64,000 nt of DNA from Thermomicrobium sp. CFH 73360 (GCF_023806465.1 NZ_JAMSLS010000001.1:372001-436000), one strand, 5' to 3'. Positions 17,720-26,977 are shown, counted from the first letter of the stretch. Notes: generated by a model from the letters alone, not told the origin. Numbers and translations: made by a program.

Positions 17720-19248
17720 GACGGACACTGCGTCTGGCACAGCCCCAACGCTGCGACCACCGCTCGCGCTGCGCGCTGTCCACTAGCAATACAGTCAGGT
17801 ACCCCAACCCCGTCATACGCCGCGCCAGCCAGCGCCAGCGCAGGCCAGTTGGCCAAGCGCCGCCGCAGCGTCGTGACCCGTGTACGATGACCGACCAAGT
17901 ACTGTGGCAGAGCTCGCTCGTGGTCAGAGACCACAGCATGGAGAGGTTCTGCTCGGACACCGGTCAAGGCGCGGAGTTCCCGGAGCGCCACCGCGACGAG
18001 CGCCTCCGGGACGGCATCGCCTGCCGACCAGCCGCGATTTCCCCGGAAGAAAACGCGCGCAACCGCGAGATGCTCTGGGGCCCGCCCCTCGAACTTATTT
18101 GTTACCCAGGTCACTGCTGAGATCGGGCGCCCTTCCCGCGCTGGGACGAGAAAGCCCCGGTTCCGAGCGATCGGTTCGAGCGCCTCACGCTCATAGACGA
18201 GCGTCACCGCACCACTTGAGGTGTAGGGGATCGCACGCAAAAGTTCTGCTGACTCGGAGTCAAGCTCCTGCAAGAGTTCCGCTGCGTTCCATGCTGGAAC
18301 CGCGAGGACAATGCCGTCGACCTCGAGTTCTGTTCCGTCGACGAACTCGATCGTGAAGCTCGTTGCCCGTGCTCGGATGTTCGTCGCCGCAACACCGACG
18401 CGAAGGTTTGTGTAACGGAAACTTGCCACGGTGGCCAGGACAAGCTGTTCCATCCCACCGCGTAGCGTCAGAAACGGCGAGCGCGGCAGACGAGATACCG
18501 ACTCCTGGACAGTCTGTGGGTCTTTCACGTGCGGTCGCTGCACTGTCACTCGCTTCGATGAGGACTTCTCCAATTCATGCGCCGCCGAGGACGGCTCGCT
18601 CAGCGCTGACACGGCAGACCTGGTCGCCCCACGGACGATCGCTCGGAGGAGGCTCCCCGCCCGCTGTTCAAGTTCGCGGAACTGTGGATAGGTCGCGAGA
18701 AGACTCAGCTGCTCGGCATCACCACCATAAATACCGGCCAGCAACGGCTCGGCGACCTGCTCATAGAACTCTCGCCCGAACCGCCGCCGCACGAACGCTG
18801 CGAGCGACTCGTCCGCCTCATCGCGGCGCGGAGGGACAAGAAACTCAGCGAGAACACGCAATTTGCCCCACGGAGAAAGGAGCGGGCTGCCCAGCAGCGA
18901 CCCGAGGCGGGTCGGCACGAGAAGGGACAAACCGTCCGGCAAGGGAACAATTTGCCCGTATCGCACAATGCTGGCACCAGCCCGATCAGATCGTAGACCA
19001 ATAAGCTCCCGTGTGAGCCCGAGTGCACAGACCAGTTCGGCCGCACTAGGTTTCGAAGCGACCCAGGAATCGGGGCCATGCTCAATGAGTAGCTCACCCC
19101 AGCGCTCTGTCCGGATCCATCCGCCGAGTCGCCCACTCGCCTCGATCAACGTCACGCGCACCGCCGGACTGAGGCGCTCCAGCTCCCACGCCGCGGCCAG
19201 TCCGGCAATGCCGCCTCCAATGACTGCGATCTCCACTTGGCTGCTCAT
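17716..19248 (-). CDS. hemY: Protoporphyrinogen/coproporphyrinogen oxidase (HemY type)
   Basis: A 510-residue flavoprotein with N-terminal FAD-binding EIAVIGGGIAGLAAAWELE, followed by GGWIRTERWGELLIEHGPDSW, a hallmark of HemG/HemY oxidases. The middle has FLTLRGGMEQL, and the C-terminus has LALAGAAYDGVGVPDCIASG, the second FAD contact. It oxidises (copro)porphyrinogen to the porphyrin in heme synthesis with oxygen as acceptor. It is the last gene of hemE-hemH-hemY, and its ATG overlaps the hemH stop by 4 nt. Whether the route is the classic or the coproheme one cannot be decided without hemQ. Confidence 0.94.
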   Translation of the reverse strand: MSSQVEIAVIGGGIAGLAAAWELERLSPAVRVTLIEASGRLGGWIRTERWGELLIEHGPDSWVASKPSAAELVCALGLTRELIGLRSDRAGASIVRYGQIVPLPDGLSLLVPTRLGSLLGSPLLSPWGKLRVLAEFLVPPRRDEADESLAAFVRRRFGREFYEQVAEPLLAGIYGGDAEQLSLLATYPQFRELEQRAGSLLRAIVRGATRSAVSALSEPSSAAHELEKSSSKRVTVQRPHVKDPQTVQESVSRLPRSPFLTLRGGMEQLVLATVASFRYTNLRVGVAATNIRARATSFTIEFVDGTELEVDGIVLAVPAWNAAELLQELDSESAELLRAIPYTSSGAVTLVYEREALEPIARNRGFLVPAREGRPISAVTWVTNKFEGRAPEHLAVARVFFRGNRGWSAGDAVPEALVAVALRELRALTGVRAEPLHAVVSDHERALPQYLVGHRTRVTTLRRRLANWPALALAGAAYDGVGVPDCIASGQRAARAVVAALGLCQTQCPS

Positions 19249-20201
19249 GGTGTTCCGACTCGAGCCTGCTGCAAGGTGCGACGGACCGCCGCAGCGATCG
19301 CCCGGCAGAGCAACGGATGGTCATTGAGCATAGCTGGTCGTTCCAGTACAATCCCCAGCGACTCCGCATGCGACCGATGTGCGATATCGACATCGTAGAG
19401 CACCTCAACGTGATCACACACAAAGCCAATCGGGACGAGCAGCACCCGCCGCACACCGAGTCGCGCGAGTTCGTCCAGCGTCTCCTCCACGGTCGGGCCA
19501 AGCCACGGTTCCTCACTCGCACCTTGACTTTGGAAGGCGAATCGCCAGGGCTGGTTTGGGAAAGCGGCGGCGACGAGGCGCACGGACGTCAAGATTTCCT
19601 CGTGATATGGATCACCCCAGTCGAGAATCCGCGTCGGAAGGCTGTGCGCCGTGAACAAGAGCACAACTTCATCGCGTTCTGTCTCTGGTATCCGCTGTAA
19701 CAGCGTATGAATCCGATCCACCCACGCGGCGATGAAGTCCGATTCGTCCTTCCAGCTCTCGACAGCATGCACCGGGAGGGTGGCACCGTGCTCTGACAGA
19801 GCCTCCTCGAGCCGTGCCAGATATGCCCCGACACTCATCCGCGAATAGTGTGGTGCCATGACCACAGCAACCAGACGATCAGCCCCATCATGCAGGATCT
19901 GCGGGACTACCTCACGAATGTACGGATGCCAGTGCCGCATGCCGACGTACACCTGGTACGTCGCTCCGTCTTCTGCCGCCGTCTCCTGAAGAACACGCGC
20001 GACGCCTTCCGCCTGCGCTCGCGTCAACTCAAGGATCGGTGAGCGCCCACCAATAGCACGGTAGCGTTCGGTGAGGTCTGCCAGAAGTTCGGGGGTGTAC
20101 GGCCGACCGTGGCGGACATCGGCCAGATACGCGGGCAGATCGTCTAAACTGTTCGGCCCGCCGTAAGCCATCAGTAAGACCGCGACTCGCTCTGGCGCCA
20201 T
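19245..20201 (-). CDS. hemH: Ferrochelatase
   Basis: A 318-residue protein from ATG 20201 (GGGGTG upstream; a GTG one codon earlier is possible). It shows LLMAYGGPNSLDDLPAYL, YRAIGGRSPILELT, MRHWHPYI, PHYSRMSVGAYLARL, and LLFTAHSLP with the catalytic His; PIGFVCDHVEVLYDVD is the conserved C-terminal block with the catalytic Glu. It inserts ferrous iron into the porphyrin. Its start is 21 nt downstream of the hemE stop, and it overlaps hemY by 4 nt, fitting a single transcript. Confidence 0.96.
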   Translation of the reverse strand: MAPERVAVLLMAYGGPNSLDDLPAYLADVRHGRPYTPELLADLTERYRAIGGRSPILELTRAQAEGVARVLQETAAEDGATYQVYVGMRHWHPYIREVVPQILHDGADRLVAVVMAPHYSRMSVGAYLARLEEALSEHGATLPVHAVESWKDESDFIAAWVDRIHTLLQRIPETERDEVVLLFTAHSLPTRILDWGDPYHEEILTSVRLVAAAFPNQPWRFAFQSQGASEEPWLGPTVEETLDELARLGVRRVLLVPIGFVCDHVEVLYDVDIAHRSHAESLGIVLERPAMLNDHPLLCRAIAAAVRRTLQQARVGTP

Positions 20202-20222
20202 CACAACACCCCTTTCCTTGCA

Positions 20223-21257
20223 TCAGTCCTGCGGCACGAGCGGCCACTCATGCACCAACTCCACAAGGTATGCGACCGCGTCAGGTGGAGTCTCTGGGAG
20301 AACACCATGCCCGAGGTTGAAAATGTGCCCAGGACGTCCACCGGCCCGCCGCAGGACATCCCGCACAGCTCGCTCGAGATCGGACCGTGGGGCGAGCAGC
20401 CACGCCGGGTCGAGGTTCCCTTGGATCGCTCGATCGCCAATCAGCTGCCAGGCACGGTCGAGCTCAACTCGCCAGTCGACGCCGATGACATCCGCACCTG
20501 TTTCCGCAACCAGATCCAGAAACCCCGCCGTTCCCGTACTAAAGACAATCACTGGCACGCCAAGGGACCGGATTTCCTGGACAATCCGTTGTGTCCATGG
20601 GAGCACTGCTTCTCGGTAGAGTACTGGAGCCAGTGCCCCTGCCCAGCTATCGAAGAGCTGCACGGCGTTGGCACCAGCTGCCACCTGCAACCGCAGGTAG
20701 CGGATCGTGAGATCGGTAAGCGTATCGAGCAGCAACTCCCATTCGGTCCGATGCGTGAGAAGGAACCGCTTGGTTGCCAGAAATTGGCGTGAGCTCCCAC
20801 CCTCGATCAAATAACTTGCCAGCGTGAACGGAGCACCAGCGAAACCCATCAGGGCAATTTCCCTTGGCAGCTCCCCGCGTACTATGCGAATCGCCTCAGC
20901 AACTGGCACCAGTGCCGTCTCATCTGGATCGGGGAACCGCGAAACTCTGGCCGGATCACGCAAGGGTTGCCCGATCACCGGGCCGTCACCAACGGCGAAG
21001 GTGACCTCGATTCCCAGCGCGAGTAGCGGTAAGAGGATATCCGCGAAAACAATCGCAGCGTCTAGCGAGAAACGTCGCAGCGGTTGCAGCGTAACCTCGG
21101 CAGCGAGTTCCGGGTGCTGACAGAGCTCGAGAAGGCTGTAGCGCTCGCGCAGCGCACGATATTCTGGGAGGTAGCGACCGGCCTGTCGCATCAACCACAC
21201 TGGCGTGCTGTCCGTCGCTTGACGACGACAGGCACGCAGGAATCGTGAATCTGTCAT
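20223..21257 (-). CDS. hemE: Uroporphyrinogen decarboxylase
   Basis: A 344-residue protein from ATG 21257 with AGGAG upstream. It carries the signature PVWLMRQAGRYLPEYRALRE, AAIVFADILLPL, GFAGAPFTLASYLIEGG and GHGVLPETPPDAV. It removes four acetate carboxyls from uroporphyrinogen III to form coproporphyrinogen III. First gene of the hemEHY operon; the promoter should lie between 21258 and the divergent globin-sensor gene. Confidence 0.97.
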   Translation of the reverse strand: MTDSRFLRACRRQATDSTPVWLMRQAGRYLPEYRALRERYSLLELCQHPELAAEVTLQPLRRFSLDAAIVFADILLPLLALGIEVTFAVGDGPVIGQPLRDPARVSRFPDPDETALVPVAEAIRIVRGELPREIALMGFAGAPFTLASYLIEGGSSRQFLATKRFLLTHRTEWELLLDTLTDLTIRYLRLQVAAGANAVQLFDSWAGALAPVLYREAVLPWTQRIVQEIRSLGVPVIVFSTGTAGFLDLVAETGADVIGVDWRVELDRAWQLIGDRAIQGNLDPAWLLAPRSDLERAVRDVLRRAGGRPGHIFNLGHGVLPETPPDAVAYLVELVHEWPLVPQD

Positions 21258-21458
21258 TGTGTACTCCTGTCTCGCAGCTTCCCCGCACGCGCTCGCCGTC
21301 ACGACGCGTGAACGAGGGCTCTCTCTGGGCTCGGAGTCTACCACTGTGCGTACCGTGTCGCTGTCCTGTTTCCCACACGCATCCTAGGAACGATTGGCTA
21401 TACCAGGCCCTCTGAGCACGCCCGAATCACCACCATGAGACAAGGAAGGAGCTGCGGT

Positions 21459-23300
21459 ATGGACGCAGGGAAAAGCGTCTCATCCCGGGAGCGTTGGGTC
21501 TCAGCCGGACGGAGCCTGGCACACGCGCTACGTGTGAACGATCGTAATCTGGATCTTCGCCGAGAATTCATCCGCTTAACGCCTGCCGACATTGCTGTGC
21601 TGGCCAAGCTTGCACCCTGGGGAGAACGGGTCGCCGAGCGGATTGCGCGCCGCTTCTACGACCATCAATTTGCCTTTTCTGAGACGCGCCGGTTCTTTGA
21701 ACAATTCGCACGCCGTAAGGGCATCACGCTCCAAGAGCTGCGCACCGGCTTGGAGCGCACCCAGGCAGCCTACTTTCGGTCGATCTTTGAGGAAGCTGCA
21801 CGGGGTGGCACCTTTGGCGCGGAGTATTACGCTATGCGCCTTCAGATCGGCGCCGTGCACAACCGTATCAACCTTCCGCTGAAGTGGTACCTCGGGAGTT
21901 ACGCGCTCTACTTCGATCTCGTCCGTGACGAGCTACGCCGTGCATTTCGTCTTCGTCCACGCCTGCGCGCACACGCCGAACGCGCACTCTTTGTCGTGTT
22001 CAATTACGACATGCAAGCTGTCACCGAAGCATTCTTTCTCGACTATCTCCACTCAGTCGGCCTTGATCTGGATGCCATCCCAGTACAGGACAGTCGCGAA
22101 GACCTGACCGATCAGCATGGCGAGCTGCGTCGTCGGCTTTCTGAAGCAGTAACCACGCTCACTGGGAGCTGCAGTAGCGCTGCGGCCTTGAGTCGCTCGC
22201 TCGCTCGAACCGGTTCAGACCTTGAGCGGATCGCTGAGGCAATTGCCTCGGCAAATCAAGACCTCGCTGCGACCAGTCACCGCGACCAGCAGCTCGTCGA
22301 CCGTGTCGCCGCTCTGCACGAGCAGATCAACCAGGCAGGAGCGAACATTGCGCGTGGAGCTGGGCAACAGGAAGTTGCCACCCGGCAACTCCACGAGGCC
22401 ATGGGCGAACTGGCCAGCCGCTTAGAGGCTATTGTCACCCAGGCTACCCGCGGCGCGGAAGACGGACACACGGCACTGCAAACCGCCGAGGATGGAGGCC
22501 GCGTGGTGACCGCAACGCTTGCGGAACTCCGAGCTCTCACGCGCGACATGCGCGAATTGGCTGAGCAGGTTGAGCAACTGACAACACTCGCCGATGAAGT
22601 CGGCAAGATGGGACAAGCGATCGAGGAGATCGCGGAGCAGACAAATCTCTTGGCCCTCAATGCTGCCATCGAGGCAGCGCGAGCCGGCGAGGCCGGGAAG
22701 GGATTTGCGGTCGTCGCTGAGGAGGTGCGCAAACTCGCGGAACGCGCCAAGCATGCGACAAGCGAAATCCTCAACCTGGTCGGGGCAATCACTGCGTCGA
22801 TCGGTCGCGCAGCGCACACAGCGCGACAGAGTGCTCAACGAGCTGAGCATGGCTCCGAGTTAGCGGGTGACGCTGAACGAGCGGTCACCCAGATTGTCGA
22901 GCGAGCCAGAGCACTCGTTGGGGCTGTCGCTGCGATCGATCAGGAAGGCGCACGAGTACGCCACGCCGCCCAGCAAGTCACGCATCTCTTGGAGATCGTG
23001 TCCGCCGTCACCCGCGACCACGCCGCAGCTGCTGAGCAACTCCAGGCGACGATGCAGAGTGTCCATGCCCAGTGGCAAGAACTCGAGGGCCATTTGCGAG
23101 TCAATGTGAGCCGTGCAGAGCAACTGGCGAGTGAAGGTGACATCCTCCGCGAGGTCGCCCGCGAGACAGCTCGGCTCGCCAGACTCATCGAGGAGCAATC
23201 GCAGTCCCTCGGTCAGGCAGCATCTGCTTTTGCCCCCGAAACTGAGGAGCTGAGGGGCCGCCAGTCTGCTCCCAGACAACTCTTGGTCGCGGCCGAATAG
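21459..23300 (+). CDS. Cytosolic globin-coupled chemoreceptor (HemAT-like)
   Basis: A 613-residue protein from ATG 21459 (AAGGAAGGAG upstream) without membrane segments. Residues ~35-190 are a sensor globin: [23 protein letters not shown] gives the family pattern with proximal His134. A coiled-coil linker leads into a methyl-accepting signalling domain whose hairpin tip [38 protein letters not shown] contacts CheA/CheW. The globin should bind heme and sense oxygen or another gas, steering motility. It is divergent from the hemEHY operon across about 200 nt, placing a heme-using sensor beside heme synthesis. No che genes are in the window. Confidence 0.94.
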   Translation: MDAGKSVSSRERWVSAGRSLAHALRVNDRNLDLRREFIRLTPADIAVLAKLAPWGERVAERIARRFYDHQFAFSETRRFFEQFARRKGITLQELRTGLERTQAAYFRSIFEEAARGGTFGAEYYAMRLQIGAVHNRINLPLKWYLGSYALYFDLVRDELRRAFRLRPRLRAHAERALFVVFNYDMQAVTEAFFLDYLHSVGLDLDAIPVQDSREDLTDQHGELRRRLSEAVTTLTGSCSSAAALSRSLARTGSDLERIAEAIASANQDLAATSHRDQQLVDRVAALHEQINQAGANIARGAGQQEVATRQLHEAMGELASRLEAIVTQATRGAEDGHTALQTAEDGGRVVTATLAELRALTRDMRELAEQVEQLTTLADEVGKMGQAIEEIAEQTNLLALNAAIEAARAGEAGKGFAVVAEEVRKLAERAKHATSEILNLVGAITASIGRAAHTARQSAQRAEHGSELAGDAERAVTQIVERARALVGAVAAIDQEGARVRHAAQQVTHLLEIVSAVTRDHAAAAEQLQATMQSVHAQWQELEGHLRVNVSRAEQLASEGDILREVARETARLARLIEEQSQSLGQAASAFAPETEELRGRQSAPRQLLVAAE

Positions 23301-23305
23301 TCGTC

Positions 23306-23375
23306 GCGGGAACCTCGCGGTCTGGAGCGACGTCTATCTTCATCAGAAGAGACGTCAAGGCTGGGAGGTTCCCGC
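23306..23375 (+). promoter_or_regulatory. Inverted repeat leader that overlaps the lipoprotein gene's ribosome binding site
   Basis: A perfect 11-bp pair (gcgggaacctc at 23306-23316, gaggttcccgc at 23365-23375) encloses a second 7-bp pair (gacgtct at 23329-23335, agacgtc at 23350-23356). The right outer arm contains the GGAGG that serves the ATG at 23378. When folded, the site would be hidden. It starts 6 nt after the chemoreceptor stop, so it could also act as an intergenic attenuator. Confidence 0.6.
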
Positions 23376-23377
23376 CC

Positions 23378-24553
23378 ATGTATCCAGCATCAGGAAGAGA
23401 CATCCAACAGGGGCAAGGATTAGACGGCAATCGTGCAATACTTGCTGCTCTCGCGCTTGTGATTGTTATAGCCTGTGCCCCTGGAGTCTCTCCCCCGACA
23501 CCCGAGCCAACACCGATCCCTCATCCAACTGGCTCGGACGAACTCGTCCTACGTATCGAAACGAGTGGTGGGTTTATCCCACCGTTCCGCTTACCAACCG
23601 AATTCCCGCAGCTCTCGGTGTACGGGGATGGCACGGTTGTCACACTCGGCCCGCAGATCACTATTTACCCGCCGCCCGCCCTCCTCAACGTCCTCCAAGG
23701 CCGTATTACGGAGCAAGGACTACAACTCCTCCTCCGTGAGGCAGCCGCAGCTGGTCTCCTTGCAGGCGACGCAGATTATCCGCTCGAGGGTATTTACGAC
23801 GCGCCGACTACATTTTTCACCGTCAATGCCGGAGGACGTCTCTCTCACGTTTCTGTCTATGCTCTCGGCCTGGAAGACCCAAGTGACCCGCGACTTACCA
23901 CTGAACAGCGTGCCGCTCGGCAGCGACTCGCCGAGTTCGCTCGTAAAGCACTCGATCTCTACTCCTGGCTTCCGCCGGAAACAGTGGTGGAACGCGACAT
24001 ACCCTTCACCATTACCCGGCTTCAGGTCGTCGTCCTCCCAGCGGATGCACCTGAAGCCCCCCACCCCGAAGACGAGCACCTTGTAACCACACGGTCGTGG
24101 CCGTTGCCAACGCCGCTGCCCGCGTTTGGAGAGCCAGCTCCATGGTTTGGGACAAATGCCCGCTGCGGCATCGTGTCCAGCCGCAAGGAGCTCCCGCGTC
24201 TTCTGGAGCAACTGCAAACCGCCAACCAGCTCACGCGCTGGAGGAGCCAAGAACAGACCTATGTGGCCTTCTTCCGCCCACTCCTTCCAGACGAAAGCGG
24301 GTGTCAGCCCCCACACGCACGTGATCAGACAAAGCGCACCGTCAACGGCGGCTGTCCGTGGAGTTCGACCACAAAGATGTCTCCCTCTTCAGCTGGCACA
24401 GCACGTGCAAGCGAACCGGACAGGACAATATCCCCAGGCTCAAGTGCAACCCCGAACTCTGCGAGCTTGTTCGCAAGCCAGGCCACGCATCGAGCTGGAT
24501 GCCCCAGTGCGGCGGCGCCGATTCCCTCCGTCACGAGTTCTCCGTTCTTGTGA
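23378..24553 (+). CDS. Predicted lipoprotein of unknown function
   Basis: The frame from ATG 23378 (GGAGG at 8 nt) has a hydrophobic stretch AILAALALVIVIACAPG with a lipobox-like VIAC, so Cys33 is probably lipidated. A Pro/Thr linker follows (PPTPEPTPIPHPT), then a domain with FPQLSVYGDGTVVTLGP and an ITEQGLQLLLREAAAAGLL helix; I have seen this arrangement in uncharacterised bacterial lipoproteins but cannot name a family. The protein-like part ends near LLPDESGC at about 24305. The final ~80 residues run antisense across the dmpE 3' end and look non-coding in composition, so the natural stop may have been lost by a small indel near 24300. Confidence 0.7.
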   Translation: MYPASGRDIQQGQGLDGNRAILAALALVIVIACAPGVSPPTPEPTPIPHPTGSDELVLRIETSGGFIPPFRLPTEFPQLSVYGDGTVVTLGPQITIYPPPALLNVLQGRITEQGLQLLLREAAAAGLLAGDADYPLEGIYDAPTTFFTVNAGGRLSHVSVYALGLEDPSDPRLTTEQRAARQRLAEFARKALDLYSWLPPETVVERDIPFTITRLQVVVLPADAPEAPHPEDEHLVTTRSWPLPTPLPAFGEPAPWFGTNARCGIVSSRKELPRLLEQLQTANQLTRWRSQEQTYVAFFRPLLPDESGCQPPHARDQTKRTVNGGCPWSSTTKMSPSSAGTARASEPDRTISPGSSATPNSASLFASQATHRAGCPSAAAPIPSVTSSPFL

Positions 24554-25128
24554 ATGACCATGCCCACTGTCCGGAGATCCTCATGCAGGAGCGAACGACT
24601 CCACGGACCCACCGTGAACGCGCCAAACGAGGCATCATCAGCGATCGTATCAGCCAGCTTGATCCTCCAGGCTTCGATGCGGCTATCGACGATTTCGACG
24701 GAGAGCGCCACGGCTTCTGTCGCCGCGAGAACCTGCTGCAAGGTCACACCAGGACCCTGCAGTCGGCGGCCGATGAGAAACGCGATCTCCCCTTCCAGAC
24801 GTGGCTGGATCAGAAGGCCCCGAGGCACCTCGACGCGACCACCCACTGCGGGAAAATACCGGGATGCCCAGAGACTGCCGTAATCTGGCTCCCGTACCCC
24901 AAGCTGCTCCTGCATCGCCCGACTGGTCAGGCCGATCTTGCGTCCGATGACGCGTTCACCCGCTGCGACGCGGAGCTCTGTCCACTGTGTCTGAATCGCG
25001 TAGGCCTGCTCGGACGTGAGAGGTCCCAACGTCTCTGTCAGCGGCGGGATCGTCTGCTTGCTGACGAGCGCCGCCTCGAGTTGCTGTGCCACCGCCTGGA
25101 TGTCCACCGTCACGACCTGCTCCGTCAT
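24325..25128 (-). CDS. dmpE: 2-oxopent-4-enoate hydratase (DmpE/MhpD type)
   Basis: A 267-residue protein from ATG 25128 with GGAGGCGTGAG upstream, inside the end of the previous gene. It shows ERVIGRKIGLTSRAMQEQLG, REPDYGSLWAS, IQPRLEGEIAFLI, ADTIADDASFGAF and GDIVLSGSLARAVP, the active-site layout of the hydratase/decarboxylase fold (fumarylacetoacetase-like C-terminal domain). It hydrates 2-oxopent-4-enoate to 4-hydroxy-2-oxovalerate. It is the last gene of the meta-cleavage operon, directly after its paralogue DmpH, with which it usually forms a complex so that the unstable dienol is channelled. Confidence 0.9.
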   Translation of the reverse strand: MTEQVVTVDIQAVAQQLEAALVSKQTIPPLTETLGPLTSEQAYAIQTQWTELRVAAGERVIGRKIGLTSRAMQEQLGVREPDYGSLWASRYFPAVGGRVEVPRGLLIQPRLEGEIAFLIGRRLQGPGVTLQQVLAATEAVALSVEIVDSRIEAWRIKLADTIADDASFGAFTVGPWSRSLLHEDLRTVGMVIHKNGELVTEGIGAAALGHPARCVAWLANKLAEFGVALEPGDIVLSGSLARAVPAEEGDIFVVELHGQPPLTVRFV

Positions 25129-25129
25129 C

Positions 25130-25858
25130 TCACGCCTCCAGTCGCGCCAGAAGGACAGCCCCACACGGCCCACGCAGTTCGAGTAGTCCTGGTTTGGCTG
25201 GCACTGCAGCAGACGGCGACCCAAGGTAGATCACCTGACCGGGCTCGAGCCCGCCAACCGCATGCGCCAGCCACGCGATGTGCTCAGCGATTGGTTCAAG
25301 AGCAGCAATCGGTCCCGCCGCGACGAGTTTCCCGTCAAGCGCAAGCGTGAGTTCACCTTCCGTCGGCCAGGGCAGCGCACGATCGCCCAGGAAGAATGCG
25401 CCACCCGACGCATTATCCGCGACAACGTCGGGCGCGCTGAAGCGATAGCCCTCCCAGACACTATCTAAGAGGTCGATCCCGAGGAAGACCGCGCCGACAG
25501 CTAAGATCACGGCACCGGGTGAGGCATCAGGCGCCACCGGATCTCTCAGGACCACAGCGAGTTCAGGCTCAATGCGCGGTTGGACAAACTCTCCGAGCGA
25601 AACGGTTCCTTCACGGAGCATCCCTCGCGTCACGCGACCGTAGATTGGGCTTGAAAGACCCATCTGGCGCTGCTTGGCGGGACTCACCAAGCCGAGCTTA
25701 TAGCCGATCAGTTCCTGGCCAGCGAACGCTGCGGCCTGGACACGATAGGCGCCGGCCAGATCGACACCAAGCGATTCTGCCAACGGTGTCAGTGGCCGGC
25801 GCTCGCGCCGCGCGCTCACAATGGCATCCAGAAGTTTTTTCTCCGACTCGCTCAGCAT
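25130..25858 (-). CDS. dmpH: 4-oxalocrotonate decarboxylase (DmpH type)
   Basis: A 242-residue paralogue of the next gene. It shows GYKLGLVSPAKQRQMGLSSPIYG, VQPRIEPELAVVL, PDVVADNASGGAFFLG and GQVIYLGSPSAAVPA. The GxKxGLxSxAKxxQMG version of the N-terminal motif is the one seen in DmpH/XylI. It decarboxylates the 2-oxo isomer of oxalocrotonate to 2-oxopent-4-enoate with Mg or Mn. ATG 25858 is taken as the start because GAGGAGG lies about 11 nt upstream; a start at an in-frame ATG seven codons earlier is possible. Its substrate would need a dehydrogenase (DmpC) that is not in this window. Confidence 0.85.
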   Translation of the reverse strand: MLSESEKKLLDAIVSARRERRPLTPLAESLGVDLAGAYRVQAAAFAGQELIGYKLGLVSPAKQRQMGLSSPIYGRVTRGMLREGTVSLGEFVQPRIEPELAVVLRDPVAPDASPGAVILAVGAVFLGIDLLDSVWEGYRFSAPDVVADNASGGAFFLGDRALPWPTEGELTLALDGKLVAAGPIAALEPIAEHIAWLAHAVGGLEPGQVIYLGSPSAAVPAKPGLLELRGPCGAVLLARLEA

Positions 25859-25875
25859 CGTCAGCCCATCCCTCC

Positions 25876-26088
25876 TCATGCCCCTGTCTGGGGCGGAACA
25901 GCGTCGCGCTCCGCCATTGTCATCGGACCGATGCCCCACTCGTGACGACCAACCTCGTAAATAATTGTCCGGATCTCACCGATTGGCACGTCGAAATGCC
26001 GTGCCGCTACCTCAGCGAGACGGCGGATCAGCTCAGCCTTCTGTTCCGGTGTCCGGCCTTCGACCATCGTGATCTTGAGAACCAGCAT
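25876..26088 (-). CDS. 4-oxalocrotonate tautomerase family protein lacking Pro1
   Basis: A 70-residue protein, MLVLKITMVEGRTPEQKAEL then IRRLAEVAARHFDVPIGEIR and YEVGRHEWGIGP. Spacing and sequence match 4-oxalocrotonate tautomerase (DmpI/XylH), including the position of the Arg in the hexamer active site region and the hydrophobic WGIG end. The family's catalytic base is the amino-terminal Pro exposed after Met removal; here codon 2 is CTG (Leu), one base from CCG (Pro). With Leu in place, Met may not be removed and classic tautomerisation is unlikely. The gene lies between the hydrolase gene (13-nt gap) and dmpH (17-nt gap) in the meta-cleavage operon. Confidence 0.85.
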   Translation of the reverse strand: MLVLKITMVEGRTPEQKAELIRRLAEVAARHFDVPIGEIRTIIYEVGRHEWGIGPMTMAERDAVPPQTGA

Positions 26089-26101
26089 CGTCGCACCTCA
26101 G

Positions 26102-26947
26102 TCAGAGCGCTCCGCTGAGAAAAGCACGAAGAAGCGCGTTGAAACTCTCGCGCTTCTCGATCTGCACCCAGTGGCTGCACTGTCCGAAGATGTGGAGCTG
26201 TACCCGCGGTAACCGCGGCAAGAGCCACAGACTGGTCTCCAACGGAACCACCACGTCGTCGCGTCCGTGCACGAGGAGGATCGCCCGATCCATCGCTCCG
26301 TACGCCTCTTCGGGGAGCACCAGCACATCCAGGTGCTGCTGCCGTGGCGTTGGGAACATCGCCTCGTAGCTCCGACGTACCACTGGGTCAAGCGCTGCCT
26401 GAAGGCGGTCGCGCGCTATCGCGTCCAGATCGCCCCCGACGCTGGCTGGATCGTAGACGAACCACCGTATGATCTGCGCAAGCCGCTCTGCAGTCGGTTC
26501 CTCGTAGAATCCCCACGCGACATCGAGCTGCGGCGTCATCCGGTGCGGTGCCCCCGCAGTGCCCATGAGTACAACACGCCCAAACCGCTCTCGGTGGCGG
26601 TGCAGAAGATGCAGAGCGATTGCGCCACCCATTGAATTCCCAACCAGGTGCGCCCGCTCGATGCCAAGGTGATCCATGAGCGCGATCACCTGCTCAACCC
26701 ACAGATCCATCCACGCCCGTGCACCCACAGGGGGCGGATCGGGGTGTCCGCTGCGGGCGAATCCCCAGAGGTCGGGAGCAATACAGTCGAACTGGTCAGC
26801 CAGTGCCGGCACGGCAAAGCGCCAATTCGCCCAAGCCGTCACGCCAGGTCCTGAACCGTGGAGGAAAATGACCGGCTGTCCCTGGCCAGCCCGATACAGA
26901 TGCGTTGGCAGGCGGCCAGCCTGCACAACGAACTCGCTCACCGTCAC
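26102..26947 (-). CDS. dmpD: Alpha/beta hydrolase, meta-cleavage product hydrolase (DmpD-like)
   Basis: A 281-residue protein with oxyanion motif HGSGPGVTAWANW, nucleophile elbow GNSMGG (Ser), the acidic residue in LLVHGRDDVVVPLE, and the catalytic His in FGQCSHWVQIE. HGSGPG plus this lid pattern is typical of 2-hydroxymuconic semialdehyde and related C-C bond hydrolases (DmpD, XylF, BphD, MhpC). It would cleave the ring-fission product to 2-oxopent-4-enoate and formate or another acid. In this operon it supplies the hydrolytic route to the DmpE substrate. Confidence 0.9.
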   Translation of the reverse strand: MTVSEFVVQAGRLPTHLYRAGQGQPVIFLHGSGPGVTAWANWRFAVPALADQFDCIAPDLWGFARSGHPDPPPVGARAWMDLWVEQVIALMDHLGIERAHLVGNSMGGAIALHLLHRHRERFGRVVLMGTAGAPHRMTPQLDVAWGFYEEPTAERLAQIIRWFVYDPASVGGDLDAIARDRLQAALDPVVRRSYEAMFPTPRQQHLDVLVLPEEAYGAMDRAILLVHGRDDVVVPLETSLWLLPRLPRVQLHIFGQCSHWVQIEKRESFNALLRAFLSGAL

Positions 26948-26977
26948 GAGCCTCTCCCCTTCCCCACGGCGACCAGC

